Notes: generated from the sequence alone by a model not told the origin. A DNA stretch of 64,000 nt from Flavobacterium zhairuonense (GCF_004352915.1 NZ_SJSY01000075.1:434001-498000), one strand, 5' to 3'. Counted from the first letter of the stretch, positions 16,768 through 27,248 are shown. Translations and numbers: made by a program.

Positions 16768-18621
16768 TTATTTCAAAACCCCTTCAACAGCCTGAATAGT
16801 TGTAGCATGATAACCAGATTTAGCTTTGTCAAAAACCTGTTTAGCCCAAACTTTTCCTTCTGGAGTTTTAACCATTTCTTTGTATAGCATCATAACAGAA
16901 CCTGTTCTGCTGATTCCAATTAAAAATTGCTCAATTGCAGGATAGGCAGGTTTGTATTGATGACGTAATGCCTGAACAAACCATTGACGTTTGATAATGA
17001 AATTTCCACCTTTTGTAAAGTTGAATTCTTTGTCAATGGCTTCCATTTCTTTTACTGTAATATCAGTTGGAAGATGGTCGATAAAATGCTGTTTTTCGGC
17101 AGTTGTGGTGATTTTTTTACTTAAACCTGCAACGCCAGTTTCTCTCCAGCTTTTTTGGATTACGTCAATAGCATCAAATTCTGCAGAGCTAACTGGAAGA
17201 ATATTTGACGGAATTCCTGGTTTGTAAATCCATTTGTCCAATTGGATTTTATCTGCTAAAACTTTGTCGCCTTTGATTAGGTTTTCATTCAAATATTTGA
17301 CGAAATCTTCTGTTGTAATAGATTGAAAAGCATGAGAATCGAAATAATTCTTAATAAACGGATCAAATTTTTCACGGCCAACAGCATTTTCAATAACTCT
17401 TAAAAAAGCATATCCTTTAACATATGGAATTTGGCTGATTCCGTCGTCAGGATTTCTGCCAGTTAAAGAAACTTTTAATCTTGTATCTGGATTTGTATCT
17501 CCATATTCAGCAACATTATCAGTCAATTCTTTATTGGTAATAACATTTTGCATGTCAAATTCTTTCTTTCCAAATATCGCTTCGCCAATTCTGTGTTCAA
17601 CATAAGTAGTGAAACCTTCGTTTAGCCAAATATCATCCCAAGTTGCGTTTGTTACTAGGTTTCCGCTCCAGCTGTGACCTAATTCGTGTGCTAACAAGCT
17701 TGTTAATGAACGATCTCCAGCAATTACTCCCGGAGTTAAGAATGTCAAGTTCGGATTCTCCATTCCGCCATAAGGGAAACTTGGAGGTAAAACCAAAACA
17801 TCATAGCGTCCCCAGCGGTATGGTCCGTATAATTTTTCGGCAGCATTTACCATTTTTCCTAGTTCAGCAAATTCGTAAGCAGCGCTTTTTAGAACAGATG
17901 GTTCTGCATAAACGCCAGTTCTGTTGTCGATTGCTTGAAATTCGATGTCTCCAACCGCAATTGCCATTAAATAAGACGGAATTGCTTTGTCTTGTTTGAA
18001 AGTGTAAACTCCAGTATCATTTTTCTTCTGCGGATTTACGGCGCTCATAACCGCCAATAAATCTTTAGGAACTGTAACTTTAGCATTATAAGTAAAACGA
18101 ATTCCCGGTGAATCCTGACACGGAATCCAAGTACGCGACCAAACGCTTTCTCCTTGTGAGAACAGGAAAGGTTTCTTTTTGTCTGCTGTCTGTTCTGGTT
18201 TTAGCCATTGTAATGCAACAGCATCTTTAGTTGTGCTGTAATAAATGTTTACTCTAGTTGTATTTGGCTCAATAGTAATATGAATTGGCTTTCCGTGAAA
18301 TTCAACGTCTTTCCCAAGTTCAAATTTGGTTTCTTTTTCTTCTTCTCCTTGTCCTAAAGTAACTTTTGTAATATTCAAAGTGTTTTCATCGAAAATAATT
18401 TCGTTTCCTTTACTGATATTATTAATTGTCCAAGATGCTTTTCCTGAAATGGTCTGAGTATCAAAATCAACTTTGATATCAAGATCAAGATGTTTTGCAA
18501 CAGCAAGTTCTGGTTTGGAATAACTGTGTTCATCAACAACAATAGCCGTTTTTTCTGATTGCTCTTTTTTCTGGCAAGCAAATGCCGTAAGAAATAAAGC
18601 GACAAGAATTAATTTTTTCAT
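16768..18621 (-). CDS. M1 family aminopeptidase, lipoprotein
   Basis: This 617-residue protein is a gluzincin of the M1 family, close to the leukotriene A4 hydrolase/aminopeptidase B branch by length and motifs. It has GGMENPNLTF (the GXMEN substrate loop), HELGHSW (zinc HExxH) and WLNEGFTTYVE (third ligand Glu). The signal peptide ends in LTAFACQKK, a lipobox with cysteine 16, so it is probably tethered at the envelope. It should trim N-terminal residues from peptides. It is monocistronic, with terminators at 16711 and 18661. Confidence 0.93.
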   Translation of the reverse strand: MKKLILVALFLTAFACQKKEQSEKTAIVVDEHSYSKPELAVAKHLDLDIKVDFDTQTISGKASWTINNISKGNEIIFDENTLNITKVTLGQGEEEKETKFELGKDVEFHGKPIHITIEPNTTRVNIYYSTTKDAVALQWLKPEQTADKKKPFLFSQGESVWSRTWIPCQDSPGIRFTYNAKVTVPKDLLAVMSAVNPQKKNDTGVYTFKQDKAIPSYLMAIAVGDIEFQAIDNRTGVYAEPSVLKSAAYEFAELGKMVNAAEKLYGPYRWGRYDVLVLPPSFPYGGMENPNLTFLTPGVIAGDRSLTSLLAHELGHSWSGNLVTNATWDDIWLNEGFTTYVEHRIGEAIFGKKEFDMQNVITNKELTDNVAEYGDTNPDTRLKVSLTGRNPDDGISQIPYVKGYAFLRVIENAVGREKFDPFIKNYFDSHAFQSITTEDFVKYLNENLIKGDKVLADKIQLDKWIYKPGIPSNILPVSSAEFDAIDVIQKSWRETGVAGLSKKITTTAEKQHFIDHLPTDITVKEMEAIDKEFNFTKGGNFIIKRQWFVQALRHQYKPAYPAIEQFLIGISRTGSVMMLYKEMVKTPEGKVWAKQVFDKAKSGYHATTIQAVEGVLK

Positions 18622-18660
18622 TTTATGAGATTTTGAATTTGAGGATGAAAATTAAACAAA

Positions 18661-18692
18661 AAATCCCGTTCTGAAACTTCAGAACGGGATTT
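18661..18692 (-). terminator. Terminator of the pdhA-pdhC operon
   Basis: aaatcccgttctga pairs with its complement around aact. A-rich sequence on the left supplies the U run on the minus strand. It lies 21 bases past the pdhC stop. Confidence 0.9.
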
Positions 18693-18712
18693 AATTATAA
18701 AATTAACAAAGA

Positions 18713-20356
18713 TTACGCCAACATTGTAACTGGGCTTTCGATGTATTGTTTTAATGTTTGTAAGAACTGAGCGCCAGTTGCACCGTCAATTGTTCTGTGG
18801 TCGCAAGCTAATGATAGCATCATTGTGTTTCCAACTACGATTTGACCGTTTTTAACTACTGGTTTCTCAACAATTGCACCTACAGAAAGGATTGCAGAGT
18901 TTGGTTGGTTGATAATTGAATTGAATTCAGTGATACCAAACATACCAAGGTTAGATACTGTAAAAGTACTTCCTTCCATTTCTTGTGGTCCAAGTTTTTT
19001 GTTTTTAGCTCTTCCAGCAAGATCTCTTACTGAGCCACCAATTTGAGATAAACTCATAGCATCAGTAAATTTCAATACAGGAACTACTAATCCGTCTTCA
19101 ACAGCTACAGCAACACCAATGTTTACGTGGTGGTTGATTATGATAGCATCTTCTTTCCAAGTAGAGTTGATTTTTGGATGTTTTTTCAATGCTAATGCAC
19201 AAGCTTTGATTACCATATCGTTGAAAGATACTTTTGTATCTGGAACGCTATTGATAGCAGCTCTTGCCTGCATTGCTTCGTCCATGCTTACTTCGATCAC
19301 TAAGTTGTAGTGAGGAGCAGTGAATAAAGATTCAGAAAGACGTTTTGCAATGATTTTACGCATTTGAGAGTTTTTGATCTCTTCTGTGAAAACTTCACCA
19401 GCAGGAACAAATACTTTTGGTGCAGCAGGAGCAGATGCTTCTTGTTTAGCAGCAGGTGCTGAAGCAGCAGTTTGAGCTTGAGCAGATGGAGTAAAGTTTT
19501 CGATATCGCTTTTCACGATTCTTCCGTTTTCTCCAGATCCTTTCACTTGGTCTAGTGAAATTCCTTTGTCAGAAGCGATTTTTTTAGCTAATGGAGAAGC
19601 TAAAATTCTTCCTCCGTTTGAAGTTTCGGCAACAGCTTCTGTAGCTTGTGGAGCGGCAGGAGCGGCTTTTGTTTCTTCTGCAGCAGGAGTACTTGCAGGT
19701 GCAGCACCTCCGGCAGTATAGTTTTCAGCAATTCCAGAAATGTCAGTTCCTGCAGGCCCGATGATCGCTAATAAGCTGTCAACAGGAGCAGTATTTCCTT
19801 CTTGAATTCCGATGTATAATAATGTTCCAGCATTGAAAGACTCAAACTCCATAGTAGCTTTGTCTGTTTCAATTTCCGCTAAAATATCACCTTCCGCTAC
19901 AGCATCGCCAACTTTTTTTAACCAAGTTGCTACTGTACCTTCAGTCATTGTATCACTCAAACGTGGCATTGTAACTACAATAACACCTTTTGGTAATTCA
20001 GTTGCTGCTTTTGCAGGAGCAGCAGTTTCAGTTTTTGCTTCAGCAGCAGGAGCATCCGCTTTTGGCGCTTCTGCAGCAGGAGCATCACCGCCAGCTAAAA
20101 GAGCAGAAATATCTTCTCCTTCTTTACCGATGATAGCTAATAATGAATCAACTGGAGCAGTTTCTCCAGCTTGGATTCCGATATGTAAAAGAGTTCCTTC
20201 GTTAAAAGATTCGAACTCCATTGTTGCTTTATCTGTTTCAATTTCAGCTAAGATATCTCCTTCACTGATTTTGTCGCCTACTTTTTTTAACCAAGTCGCT
20301 ACCGTTCCTTCCGTCATAGTATCGCTCAAACGAGGCATTGTTACTTTAATCGCCAT
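18713..20356 (-). CDS. pdhC: Pyruvate dehydrogenase complex E2, dihydrolipoyl acetyltransferase
   Basis: This 547-residue protein transfers acetyl groups to CoA in the pyruvate dehydrogenase complex. Two nearly identical lipoyl domains lie at about residues 1-78 and 125-205, each with the lipoylated lysine in ETDKATMEFESF. Ala/Pro-rich linkers separate them. An E1/E3-binding domain (ILASPLAKKIASDKGI) is near residues 250-290, and the catalytic domain ends with DHRTIDGATGAQF. pdhA is just upstream, four bases away. No E1 beta gene is adjacent; it must be elsewhere in the genome. Confidence 0.96.
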   Translation of the reverse strand: MAIKVTMPRLSDTMTEGTVATWLKKVGDKISEGDILAEIETDKATMEFESFNEGTLLHIGIQAGETAPVDSLLAIIGKEGEDISALLAGGDAPAAEAPKADAPAAEAKTETAAPAKAATELPKGVIVVTMPRLSDTMTEGTVATWLKKVGDAVAEGDILAEIETDKATMEFESFNAGTLLYIGIQEGNTAPVDSLLAIIGPAGTDISGIAENYTAGGAAPASTPAAEETKAAPAAPQATEAVAETSNGGRILASPLAKKIASDKGISLDQVKGSGENGRIVKSDIENFTPSAQAQTAASAPAAKQEASAPAAPKVFVPAGEVFTEEIKNSQMRKIIAKRLSESLFTAPHYNLVIEVSMDEAMQARAAINSVPDTKVSFNDMVIKACALALKKHPKINSTWKEDAIIINHHVNIGVAVAVEDGLVVPVLKFTDAMSLSQIGGSVRDLAGRAKNKKLGPQEMEGSTFTVSNLGMFGITEFNSIINQPNSAILSVGAIVEKPVVKNGQIVVGNTMMLSLACDHRTIDGATGAQFLQTLKQYIESPVTMLA

Positions 20357-20360
20357 GATG

Positions 20361-21359
20361 TTATAGTTTATGAGGTGTAAATGGATAGTCTTCTTGTGCG
20401 TATACTACATCGTATAATTGTTGCAAGTCTGGATATGGAGATTCTTCAGCGAATTTCGCACACTCTTCAACCAAGTCTTTAACTCTTTGGTCAATTACTT
20501 CGATTTCTTCTTCAGTAGCATATTTTTGATCCAAGATTACATCAAGAACTTGTGTAATTGGGTCGATTTTTTTGTACTCTTCAACCTCTTCTTTAGAACG
20601 GTATAATTGTGCATCAGACATAGAGTGTCCTCTGTAACGGTACGTTTTCATTTCAAGGAAAGTTGGTCCGTCTCCGCGACGTGCTCTTTCGATTGCTTCG
20701 TGCATTGCTTCAGCAACTTTTACTGGGTTCATTCCGTCAACAGGTCCGCAAGGCATTTCGTAGCCTAAACCTAATTTCCAGATGTCAGTGTGGTTTGCAG
20801 TTCTTTCTACAGAAGTTCCCATCGCATAACCGTTGTTTTCAACGATAAATACAACTGGAAGTTTCCATAACATAGCCATGTTGAAAGCTTCGTGAAGAGA
20901 ACCTTGTCTAGCAGCTCCATCGCCAAAATAAGTCATGGTAACACCGCCAGTGTTGAAATATTTGTCTGCGAAAGCAATACCAGCTCCCACAGGAATTTGA
21001 GCACCTACAATTCCGTGACCACCGTAAAAACCGTGTTCTTTAGAGAAAATGTGCATAGAACCTCCCATACCTTTAGAAGTTCCTGTCGCTTTTCCTAAAA
21101 GCTCAGCCATTACATTTCTTGGATCAACGCCCATACCGATTGGCTGAACGTGGTTTCTGTAAGCAGTAATCATTTTGTCTTTAGTCAAGTCCATAGCGTG
21201 CAATGCACCTGCTAATACAGCTTCTTGACCATTATATAGGTGTAAAAAACCTCTAACTTTTTGTTGAATGTATAATGCTGCAAGTTTGTCTTCAAACTTT
21301 CTCCAAAGTAGCATGTCTTCGTACCACTTTAAATACACCTCTTTTGTAACTTCTTTCAT
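20361..21359 (-). CDS. pdhA: Pyruvate dehydrogenase E1 component, alpha subunit
   Basis: This 332-residue protein is the thiamine-diphosphate-binding alpha subunit that decarboxylates pyruvate. The cofactor motif GDGAARQGSLHEAFNM begins near residue 146 and ends in FIVENN. The phosphorylation-loop-like YRGHSMSD is also present. It is first in the pdhA-pdhC operon. A -7 box occurs 100 bases upstream. Confidence 0.96.
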   Translation of the reverse strand: MKEVTKEVYLKWYEDMLLWRKFEDKLAALYIQQKVRGFLHLYNGQEAVLAGALHAMDLTKDKMITAYRNHVQPIGMGVDPRNVMAELLGKATGTSKGMGGSMHIFSKEHGFYGGHGIVGAQIPVGAGIAFADKYFNTGGVTMTYFGDGAARQGSLHEAFNMAMLWKLPVVFIVENNGYAMGTSVERTANHTDIWKLGLGYEMPCGPVDGMNPVKVAEAMHEAIERARRGDGPTFLEMKTYRYRGHSMSDAQLYRSKEEVEEYKKIDPITQVLDVILDQKYATEEEIEVIDQRVKDLVEECAKFAEESPYPDLQQLYDVVYAQEDYPFTPHKL

Positions 21360-21459
21360 CTGAATTCTTTCTTTTGCTAAAGTTTGTTTGTGTTATCAAT
21401 TGTTGCCTATAACGCAAAATAGTTTCCTCCCACAAATTTGCGCCCGAAAGGTCGGGATG

Positions 21460-21467
21460 CAAAAATA
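21460..21467 (-). promoter_or_regulatory. -7 promoter element for pdhA
   Basis: TATTTTTG on the minus strand matches TAnnTTTG, leaving a leader of about 95 bases. The leader contains a small hairpin (cccga/tcggg at 21443-21456). No clear -33 TTG. Confidence 0.4.
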
Positions 21468-21517
21468 AGACATTACATTTAAGAACTAAAATTTAAACGC
21501 TACTTTTTGGCTTTTTT

Positions 21518-22000
21518 TTACAAGAACTTTTTATCAAACATAAAAGGAAGCAAATTTTTAAGGGATGCTGATTTGTAAACTTCGCCAATTTCTCCCATAA
21601 AATAGATTTCTATAGGGGTATCTTGTTTGATTTCATATTCTGCAATTGATTGACGGCAAGAACCGCAAGGCGGAATGGGAGCAGTGGTTTGATTGGTGTC
21701 TGAAGCTGCTGAAATGGCTATTTTTAGAATTTTGGCTTCTGGATATGTACTTCCTGCGTAAAAAATAGCCGTTCTTTCGGCACACAATCCTGATGGGTAA
21801 GCTGCGTTTTCTTGATTAGATCCTAAAATTATTTGTCCGTTATCTAAAAGTAAAGCGGCTCCAACTCTGAATTTAGAATATGGTGCGTACGCTTTTTTGC
21901 GAATTTCAATAGCTTGTTTCATTAAGTTCTGAACATCTTCTGGGACTTCATTGATGTTTTCAAAAATTGTGAACGATGATGTTATGCTTATTTCTTTCAT
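21518..22000 (-). CDS. cdd: Cytidine deaminase
   Basis: This 160-residue protein deaminates cytidine and deoxycytidine to uridines for pyrimidine salvage. Zinc ligands and catalytic Glu are visible in GLCAERTAIF (Cys 73, Glu 75) and PPCGSCRQ (Cys 112, Cys 115). It is the short tetrameric type. It is downstream of porV on the same strand, about 75 bases away, but the functions are unrelated. Confidence 0.95.
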   Translation of the reverse strand: MKEISITSSFTIFENINEVPEDVQNLMKQAIEIRKKAYAPYSKFRVGAALLLDNGQIILGSNQENAAYPSGLCAERTAIFYAGSTYPEAKILKIAISAASDTNQTTAPIPPCGSCRQSIAEYEIKQDTPIEIYFMGEIGEVYKSASLKNLLPFMFDKKFL

Positions 22001-22075
22001 TGTTTTTATAGGAAAAAAAATCCAAATTCCTATGATATAGAAATTTGGATTGCTGATGTTTTTTATTTAGAACGT

Positions 22076-23278
22076 TTAATATTCTTCGTATTTGTCGCCA
22101 AAGTTAAACGTTAAAGAAAAACGAAGCGTGTTTTCTAACGGATTTTTAACTTTTGAAGTTGAGAATAAATACGAAACGTCAACTTTTACGATATTGTATT
22201 TGAAGCCAGCACCTAAAGAAAAGAATTGACGAGCTCCTTTTTCAGGACTTTCATGGAAATATCCTGCACGGAATGCAAAGGAATCTTGATACATATATTC
22301 TCCACCTATACTATAGGTAATCTCTTTTATTTCTTCGCTAAACCCGCCTGGGGCATCTCCAAAAGATTTAAACATTCCTTGGAACCAGCCTATGTCGTTG
22401 TATTTGTTGTAAGCGATAGTGCTTTGATCTTCTGCGCTTTCTCCTGGATCAGTAAAATCACCATCTCCATTTAAGTCTACTGCTGCTTGTTGTCCCGGAG
22501 GCGTTGGGACTAATAGTTTTGTGAACTCAAGGCTAACCGCAAATTTGTTGTAGTCATCAAGAATAAAATCAAATCCTCCTCCTAAACGCATGTTGGCAGG
22601 TAAAAAGTTTGAGCTTAAATCGTCATTGTCATAGCTGATTTTCGGTCCCATATTCTGGAAGTTGAAACCTGCTCTCCATCTTCCGTTAAAATTACTATAG
22701 GCAATTTCTTCAGATTGATAAAATCCGGCAACGTCAACGGCAAATGATTTTCCTGCAGTAGCATCAACATCTTCGGAAGCCACTTTTAAATTAGAGCGAA
22801 TATATCTTGCTCCAACAGACATCGAAAAGGTTTCGCTTAATTTTTGAGAATATGATCCATCTAAAGCGAATTCATTTGGAGATACGATATTCGGAACTTC
22901 ATTTGGGTCACCGGTTCTTCTTAACTCGATGTCTCCAAATCCGAAATAACGAAAACTTCCTGCGAAGGCGCTTCGATCGCTAAATTTGTTGTAGTAAGTT
23001 AATTGGCCTAATGAAATATCATTGGCTAAATCTGTTAAATAAGGTGTGTAGCTAATAGAAAGTCCTTGTGCATCTTTGGCAAATGCATATTTGGCAGGAT
23101 TCCATTGCTGAGAAAAAACGTCAGAGGATGTGGCTACACCTTGGTCTGCTAAACCTGCGGCACGTGCATCAGCAGCAACTAATAAGAAGGGAACTCCCGT
23201 GGTGATTGGTCGAGTTTCTTGGGCTTTAGCGTATGAAACAATTAAAAAACAAATTAATAAAAGTGATATTTTTTTCAT
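22076..23278 (-). CDS. porV: Type IX secretion outer-membrane protein PorV (LptO)
   Basis: PorV is an outer-membrane barrel that shuttles type IX cargo from the translocon to the PorU attachment complex. I chose the start at 23278 because it gives a clean signal peptide (MKKISLLLICFLIVSYAKAQ). The longer frame would add 19 residues and overlap porU. The protein is then 400 residues, with the GVPFLLVAADARAAGLADQG start typical of PorV and a final aromatic barrel residue (EEY). It is 43 bases downstream of porU. Confidence 0.94.
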   Translation of the reverse strand: MKKISLLLICFLIVSYAKAQETRPITTGVPFLLVAADARAAGLADQGVATSSDVFSQQWNPAKYAFAKDAQGLSISYTPYLTDLANDISLGQLTYYNKFSDRSAFAGSFRYFGFGDIELRRTGDPNEVPNIVSPNEFALDGSYSQKLSETFSMSVGARYIRSNLKVASEDVDATAGKSFAVDVAGFYQSEEIAYSNFNGRWRAGFNFQNMGPKISYDNDDLSSNFLPANMRLGGGFDFILDDYNKFAVSLEFTKLLVPTPPGQQAAVDLNGDGDFTDPGESAEDQSTIAYNKYNDIGWFQGMFKSFGDAPGGFSEEIKEITYSIGGEYMYQDSFAFRAGYFHESPEKGARQFFSLGAGFKYNIVKVDVSYLFSTSKVKNPLENTLRFSLTFNFGDKYEEY

Positions 23279-23321
23279 TTGTGGGACTATATGTTTTGGG
23301 TGGTGCAAATTATATATATTA

Positions 23322-26300
23322 TTATAGAATGACAAGCTTTTCGTATTTTTCTGCTTTTTTATTTGTTAAATTAGATTTTACGGTAAGTTTATAAATATAA
23401 ACTCCTTTGCCTATCCGATCTCCATAATCGTCTTTTCCGTCCCAAGTAATTTCTCTCGAAAGGAATCCTTCTGTCGTGATAATTTGGTTTGTCGTCCAGA
23501 CTACTTTTCCTGTAATAGTCATGACCTGTACTTGAACTTCCAGCGGTTCGTAAGGTCTATTGTGTGAAAACCAAAATTGAGTGTAGGTTGAAAAGGGATT
23601 TGGATAATTAAGAACGTGGGTTAAAGATAATGATTCATCTCCAACAACAACAAATTGTATTTCACTAGTGACAGGATTGTTGTAAACATCCCAAGCTGTA
23701 AAACTTATTGTATGCAGTCCGGCTTTTAAATTCCTAAGCGGAAAGCGTAAATTTCCATTTGTATAATCATCTAATTTTGTTTGATAATAATCATTCAAAA
23801 TATAGGGATTGCTCACGTCGCCATCCAATATCGCCACTATGTCGTGCCCAATTCCACTGGCTGTATTAATCCCGTTTTCGTCTTCAAGAAAAGCTAAAAG
23901 GAATGGATTTTCATTTGTTATGCCACCTGAAACAAATGTCTCGTCGTTCATATATAACTTAACTTTTGGACTAATATTGTCCTGAGGTGCATTTTCGTTT
24001 ATGCCTCCTATTTTAATAGAGGTGTTATATCCGGATTGGTTCTCTAATCCTTGAGTTTTCTTCGAATAGAAGCTAATTCGGCCATAATCAACTGGAATTC
24101 GAATGTCTCTTGGTACAACAAAACTAAATTCAAACTGGCCATTTGTAACAGATGCGTTTCCTCTAAAAATAGTTTCGCCAAGCGTTTTGAACGACATTAC
24201 GGGGCTAAAACCGTCATTGTTTAGTGTAGATGTTGTAATCAGCTTATCGAAAATTGCTGTCGCTAATTCGCCGTTATAATTGCTTAAAAGGGTGTTGTTT
24301 TCATCTGTGATTTCTCCAGAAATCTTGATTTTTGAAAGTGATTTTAAATCAGGAATTGCCTGAGAAATCACAATATCATTGATTTTTGTTAAATTAATTC
24401 GTGGTTTTGGAATTGCAAGCATTAATGCCGGATCTCCGATATAAAAAATGACATTGCTAGAAGAGCTTGGGTTTTCGTTTTTCGAAATTCGAAGTGCTTC
24501 TGAAATAGTTGTATATTGATTTGATCCGTAAGAAAGCAGATTTTTGCTCAAACTGTCATTGAAATTCTCAGCATTAAATTGGCCGATTGAGCGAATTGTC
24601 GTCAACATTGAGATCGCACCTCCTTTTGGGTTCCAATATGTATATTCTCCGGCAGTTGGTCGTGTTGGGTCGTCAAATCTAGAAAATTCGCAGGTAATTG
24701 TTATGAACAAAGGGTATTTGTATTGATTGTTTAGATTTTGTCCATCTGATTTTTCCCAAATTCTTTCGCTAGCCAATCCGTCTTCGCCACCATGTCCTAA
24801 ATAATTAAAAACCAAAGCGCCTTTTTCGAAAGCATCAAATAAATCAGTCCGCGCTTTTGGATATCGTGATCCGCCCGCAGATGCTTCTTGTGTGTAGGAG
24901 TCTAAAATGATTTTGTCAATATTAAAAAAAGGCTTTTGAGTTGCAATGACATCTGCAAGTGCGTTTTGACGTGATTGAATTGTGGCGTCTGAGCTTTGGT
25001 CAGAATCGTCACTTATCAAGACAAAATTGTTTTTCCAGCTTCCATAGGATTTAGCATCGTGATATTCTAGCACTTTGTTGACCATTTCGCTGGCTTGCGC
25101 ATTGTCAGAGACCAGCATTCTGCCTGTTGCAATATCAATTCCGCCAAAGAAACTAGTGATGTTTCCTTCATCTGCATCCATTAATCCATAAAAATCATCA
25201 GAAGCAAATGAGGCTTCTCCTGTAGAGTTGCTAATTGTGGAATGATATATAGGAACAATATTGGTATTGTTTGAAATTCTGTCCTTATAATCATATGAGG
25301 CATCTCCAAACAAATTTACATATTTGATTTTCTTGTCTGTTGAAGATGCATTTTCATAAATATATCTTATGCAGTTTCTGATGGCGGCAATGTCTTGCTT
25401 TCCGGAAGAAAATTCTTGATAGATGTTTTCCAGAGTAATAACTTTTACATTCAAATTTGAATAATTTCGATGAAAAGTAGCTAGTTTTTCAGCTTGAGAA
25501 GATAAGGATTTAGGCGAAACAATGATATAATCTATATCCTGAAAGCTGTTTTGAGCATTCTTAAAAAGAGTTCCTTTCAGGTTTTGGTTGGCAATTTTTG
25601 ACTGGCTTTCTTTTAAAGGTGCTAAATAATCAGAAGCGTCTATGGCGATATATTTTCTGATCTCGCCTAAAGAAGCCTTAAAACTGAAAATGGCTTGATT
25701 TGCATTTTCAATTTTAGATACATTATAGATGTCTGTAATGTCCCAGATTTGAGATATTCCTGCGGCGTTTCCTATTGTATAATTTACAATTCCGGCAGTA
25801 GATCCAGCTTGGTCGTATTGAAATTTGAATTGTTTCCCGGTTCCAAGGAGTTTTCTTTTTGCAATAATATTGATGTAGTCAAGATATCCTTTCGAGCCAG
25901 GAACGCCGTTATTATTATAGGTAAGTTTGATTTTTGTGGTTTCGGCGCCTGTGAATGTTGTATTTGTGGGTAGTTTTCCTGTGTAAAATTTAATGTCCGA
26001 ACTTGAGGCTAGTGCATTGAAATTGATATTTCCAATGTTTTGTCCGTTTGCACTTATTGCAAAGGAAGTAGGAGTAAAGGCTGCCGAAGCGGCAACAACT
26101 TCTATTTTTACTGGAACTGATGTGTCGAGATTCGGAAATGTAAACGAAAATTCCTGCTCTTGATTAATGTCAAATGATTCTCCAAACCACTGACGTCCTA
26201 AATGTGCAATGTTTGTTTGGTCAATTTCGTGATATTGATAGTCATCAAACGTGTTTAGTTCTACGGTTGCGTTTCCTGAAGGCTGATTTAGATTTGAAAT

Positions 26301-27158
26301 TCGTTTTCCGTCTCCTCCTGTTGCAGTAATATAATAATAAGATTTCGAATCATATAAATTAAGGTTGGTCTGGCTTTCTGAATTCCAGTTTTCGATTCCT
26401 TCGGCATAAAACAGGATATAGTCTTCATTATTAAAGACTCCGTCGGTTTCTCCAATAATCTGGATAGCATTTTCAGTTAAATCATCTGGGTAATAGGTGC
26501 TGTTGGCTAAGGGAAGCATTTTGCCCCCATTTCCGTAAATTTTAATTCTTCTTGGATCAGTTTTACTCGGATCAAAGCCTAAACTTTGCAAAAACGATTT
26601 GGATATTTTGTAAACGCCAGATTTTTCAACATAAAAGCGATACCAATCTCCTGAAGCTAAAACAGAATTTGTAACTGTGGCTGCTTTTTGAAGGGAAGAA
26701 ACGCTAGTGTTTTTTGATGTTGTGCCGGTTGAAGAATAGGAGAAAGATTTGATTCGTTTGTACCCGTTGCCATCTTTTAGAATTGGGGAAAGCGACAGGA
26801 AAAGTTGTTTTTTGTCTCTTGAAGAAGCAGATTTTAACGTTTCATTTGGTTTTTCAGGGATGTTTTCAAGAGCTAAATCGCCAAGGTCATTCACTGGAAT
26901 TGCTTCGTAAATAATGCTCGAAAGTTGGATGGAATTGCTCGTTGCAGGACCCGAATCGCTTAAATTAAGAAGCAATGTTAGGCTTTTTTTAGTAGTATCG
27001 TAACGAAAACTGCTTCCAGAAAAATAAGGAACAATAGTTTTGAAATCGCCAAAGCTCATTTCTTTTTTACCTTGCCAATCTATTGTGAAGCTCCCATTTA
27101 TCTGAGAAAAAGCAAGAATCGGAATTAAAAAAAAATATGAGATTAAGACTTGTTTCAT
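23322..27158 (-). CDS. porU: Type IX secretion sortase PorU
   Basis: This 1278-residue exported protein is the C25-type cysteine protease that removes the C-terminal signal of type IX cargo and attaches cargo to the surface. Catalytic His 789 (YLGHGGEDG) and Cys 823 (TCEFSRF) are in the expected order and spacing. A signal peptide is present (ISYFFLIPILAFSQ). The C-terminus carries a type IX-like beta domain (LNYPNPFSTYTQFWF ... GKGVYIYKL), as PorU itself does. It precedes porV and is divergent from gldJ. Confidence 0.95.
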   Translation of the reverse strand: MKQVLISYFFLIPILAFSQINGSFTIDWQGKKEMSFGDFKTIVPYFSGSSFRYDTTKKSLTLLLNLSDSGPATSNSIQLSSIIYEAIPVNDLGDLALENIPEKPNETLKSASSRDKKQLFLSLSPILKDGNGYKRIKSFSYSSTGTTSKNTSVSSLQKAATVTNSVLASGDWYRFYVEKSGVYKISKSFLQSLGFDPSKTDPRRIKIYGNGGKMLPLANSTYYPDDLTENAIQIIGETDGVFNNEDYILFYAEGIENWNSESQTNLNLYDSKSYYYITATGGDGKRISNLNQPSGNATVELNTFDDYQYHEIDQTNIAHLGRQWFGESFDINQEQEFSFTFPNLDTSVPVKIEVVAASAAFTPTSFAISANGQNIGNINFNALASSSDIKFYTGKLPTNTTFTGAETTKIKLTYNNNGVPGSKGYLDYINIIAKRKLLGTGKQFKFQYDQAGSTAGIVNYTIGNAAGISQIWDITDIYNVSKIENANQAIFSFKASLGEIRKYIAIDASDYLAPLKESQSKIANQNLKGTLFKNAQNSFQDIDYIIVSPKSLSSQAEKLATFHRNYSNLNVKVITLENIYQEFSSGKQDIAAIRNCIRYIYENASSTDKKIKYVNLFGDASYDYKDRISNNTNIVPIYHSTISNSTGEASFASDDFYGLMDADEGNITSFFGGIDIATGRMLVSDNAQASEMVNKVLEYHDAKSYGSWKNNFVLISDDSDQSSDATIQSRQNALADVIATQKPFFNIDKIILDSYTQEASAGGSRYPKARTDLFDAFEKGALVFNYLGHGGEDGLASERIWEKSDGQNLNNQYKYPLFITITCEFSRFDDPTRPTAGEYTYWNPKGGAISMLTTIRSIGQFNAENFNDSLSKNLLSYGSNQYTTISEALRISKNENPSSSSNVIFYIGDPALMLAIPKPRINLTKINDIVISQAIPDLKSLSKIKISGEITDENNTLLSNYNGELATAIFDKLITTSTLNNDGFSPVMSFKTLGETIFRGNASVTNGQFEFSFVVPRDIRIPVDYGRISFYSKKTQGLENQSGYNTSIKIGGINENAPQDNISPKVKLYMNDETFVSGGITNENPFLLAFLEDENGINTASGIGHDIVAILDGDVSNPYILNDYYQTKLDDYTNGNLRFPLRNLKAGLHTISFTAWDVYNNPVTSEIQFVVVGDESLSLTHVLNYPNPFSTYTQFWFSHNRPYEPLEVQVQVMTITGKVVWTTNQIITTEGFLSREITWDGKDDYGDRIGKGVYIYKLTVKSNLTNKKAEKYEKLVIL

Positions 27159-27240
27159 AGGTTAAGAAAACGAAATTGATTGCAAAATATTTTAGTAAGT
27201 AAAAATATAGTATTTAATGTTATAGTAATAATAAAAAGTA

Positions 27241-27248
27241 TATTTTTG
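27241..27248 (+). promoter_or_regulatory. -7 promoter element for gldJ
   Basis: TATTTTTG fits TAnnTTTG, 116 bases before the gldJ start. The divergent porU start is at 27158. The upstream TTG is not evident. Confidence 0.4.

Noticed and set aside
17643..17999. 118-residue open frame opposite the M1 peptidase
   Set aside because: It covers the zinc-site region of a conserved enzyme on the other strand and shows no motif.
19812..20366. 184-residue open frame opposite pdhC
   Set aside because: It is the complement of the lipoyl domains and Ala/Pro linkers, has Ala/Ser-rich low-complexity sequence and repeats because the lipoyl domain repeats. No start context or family match.
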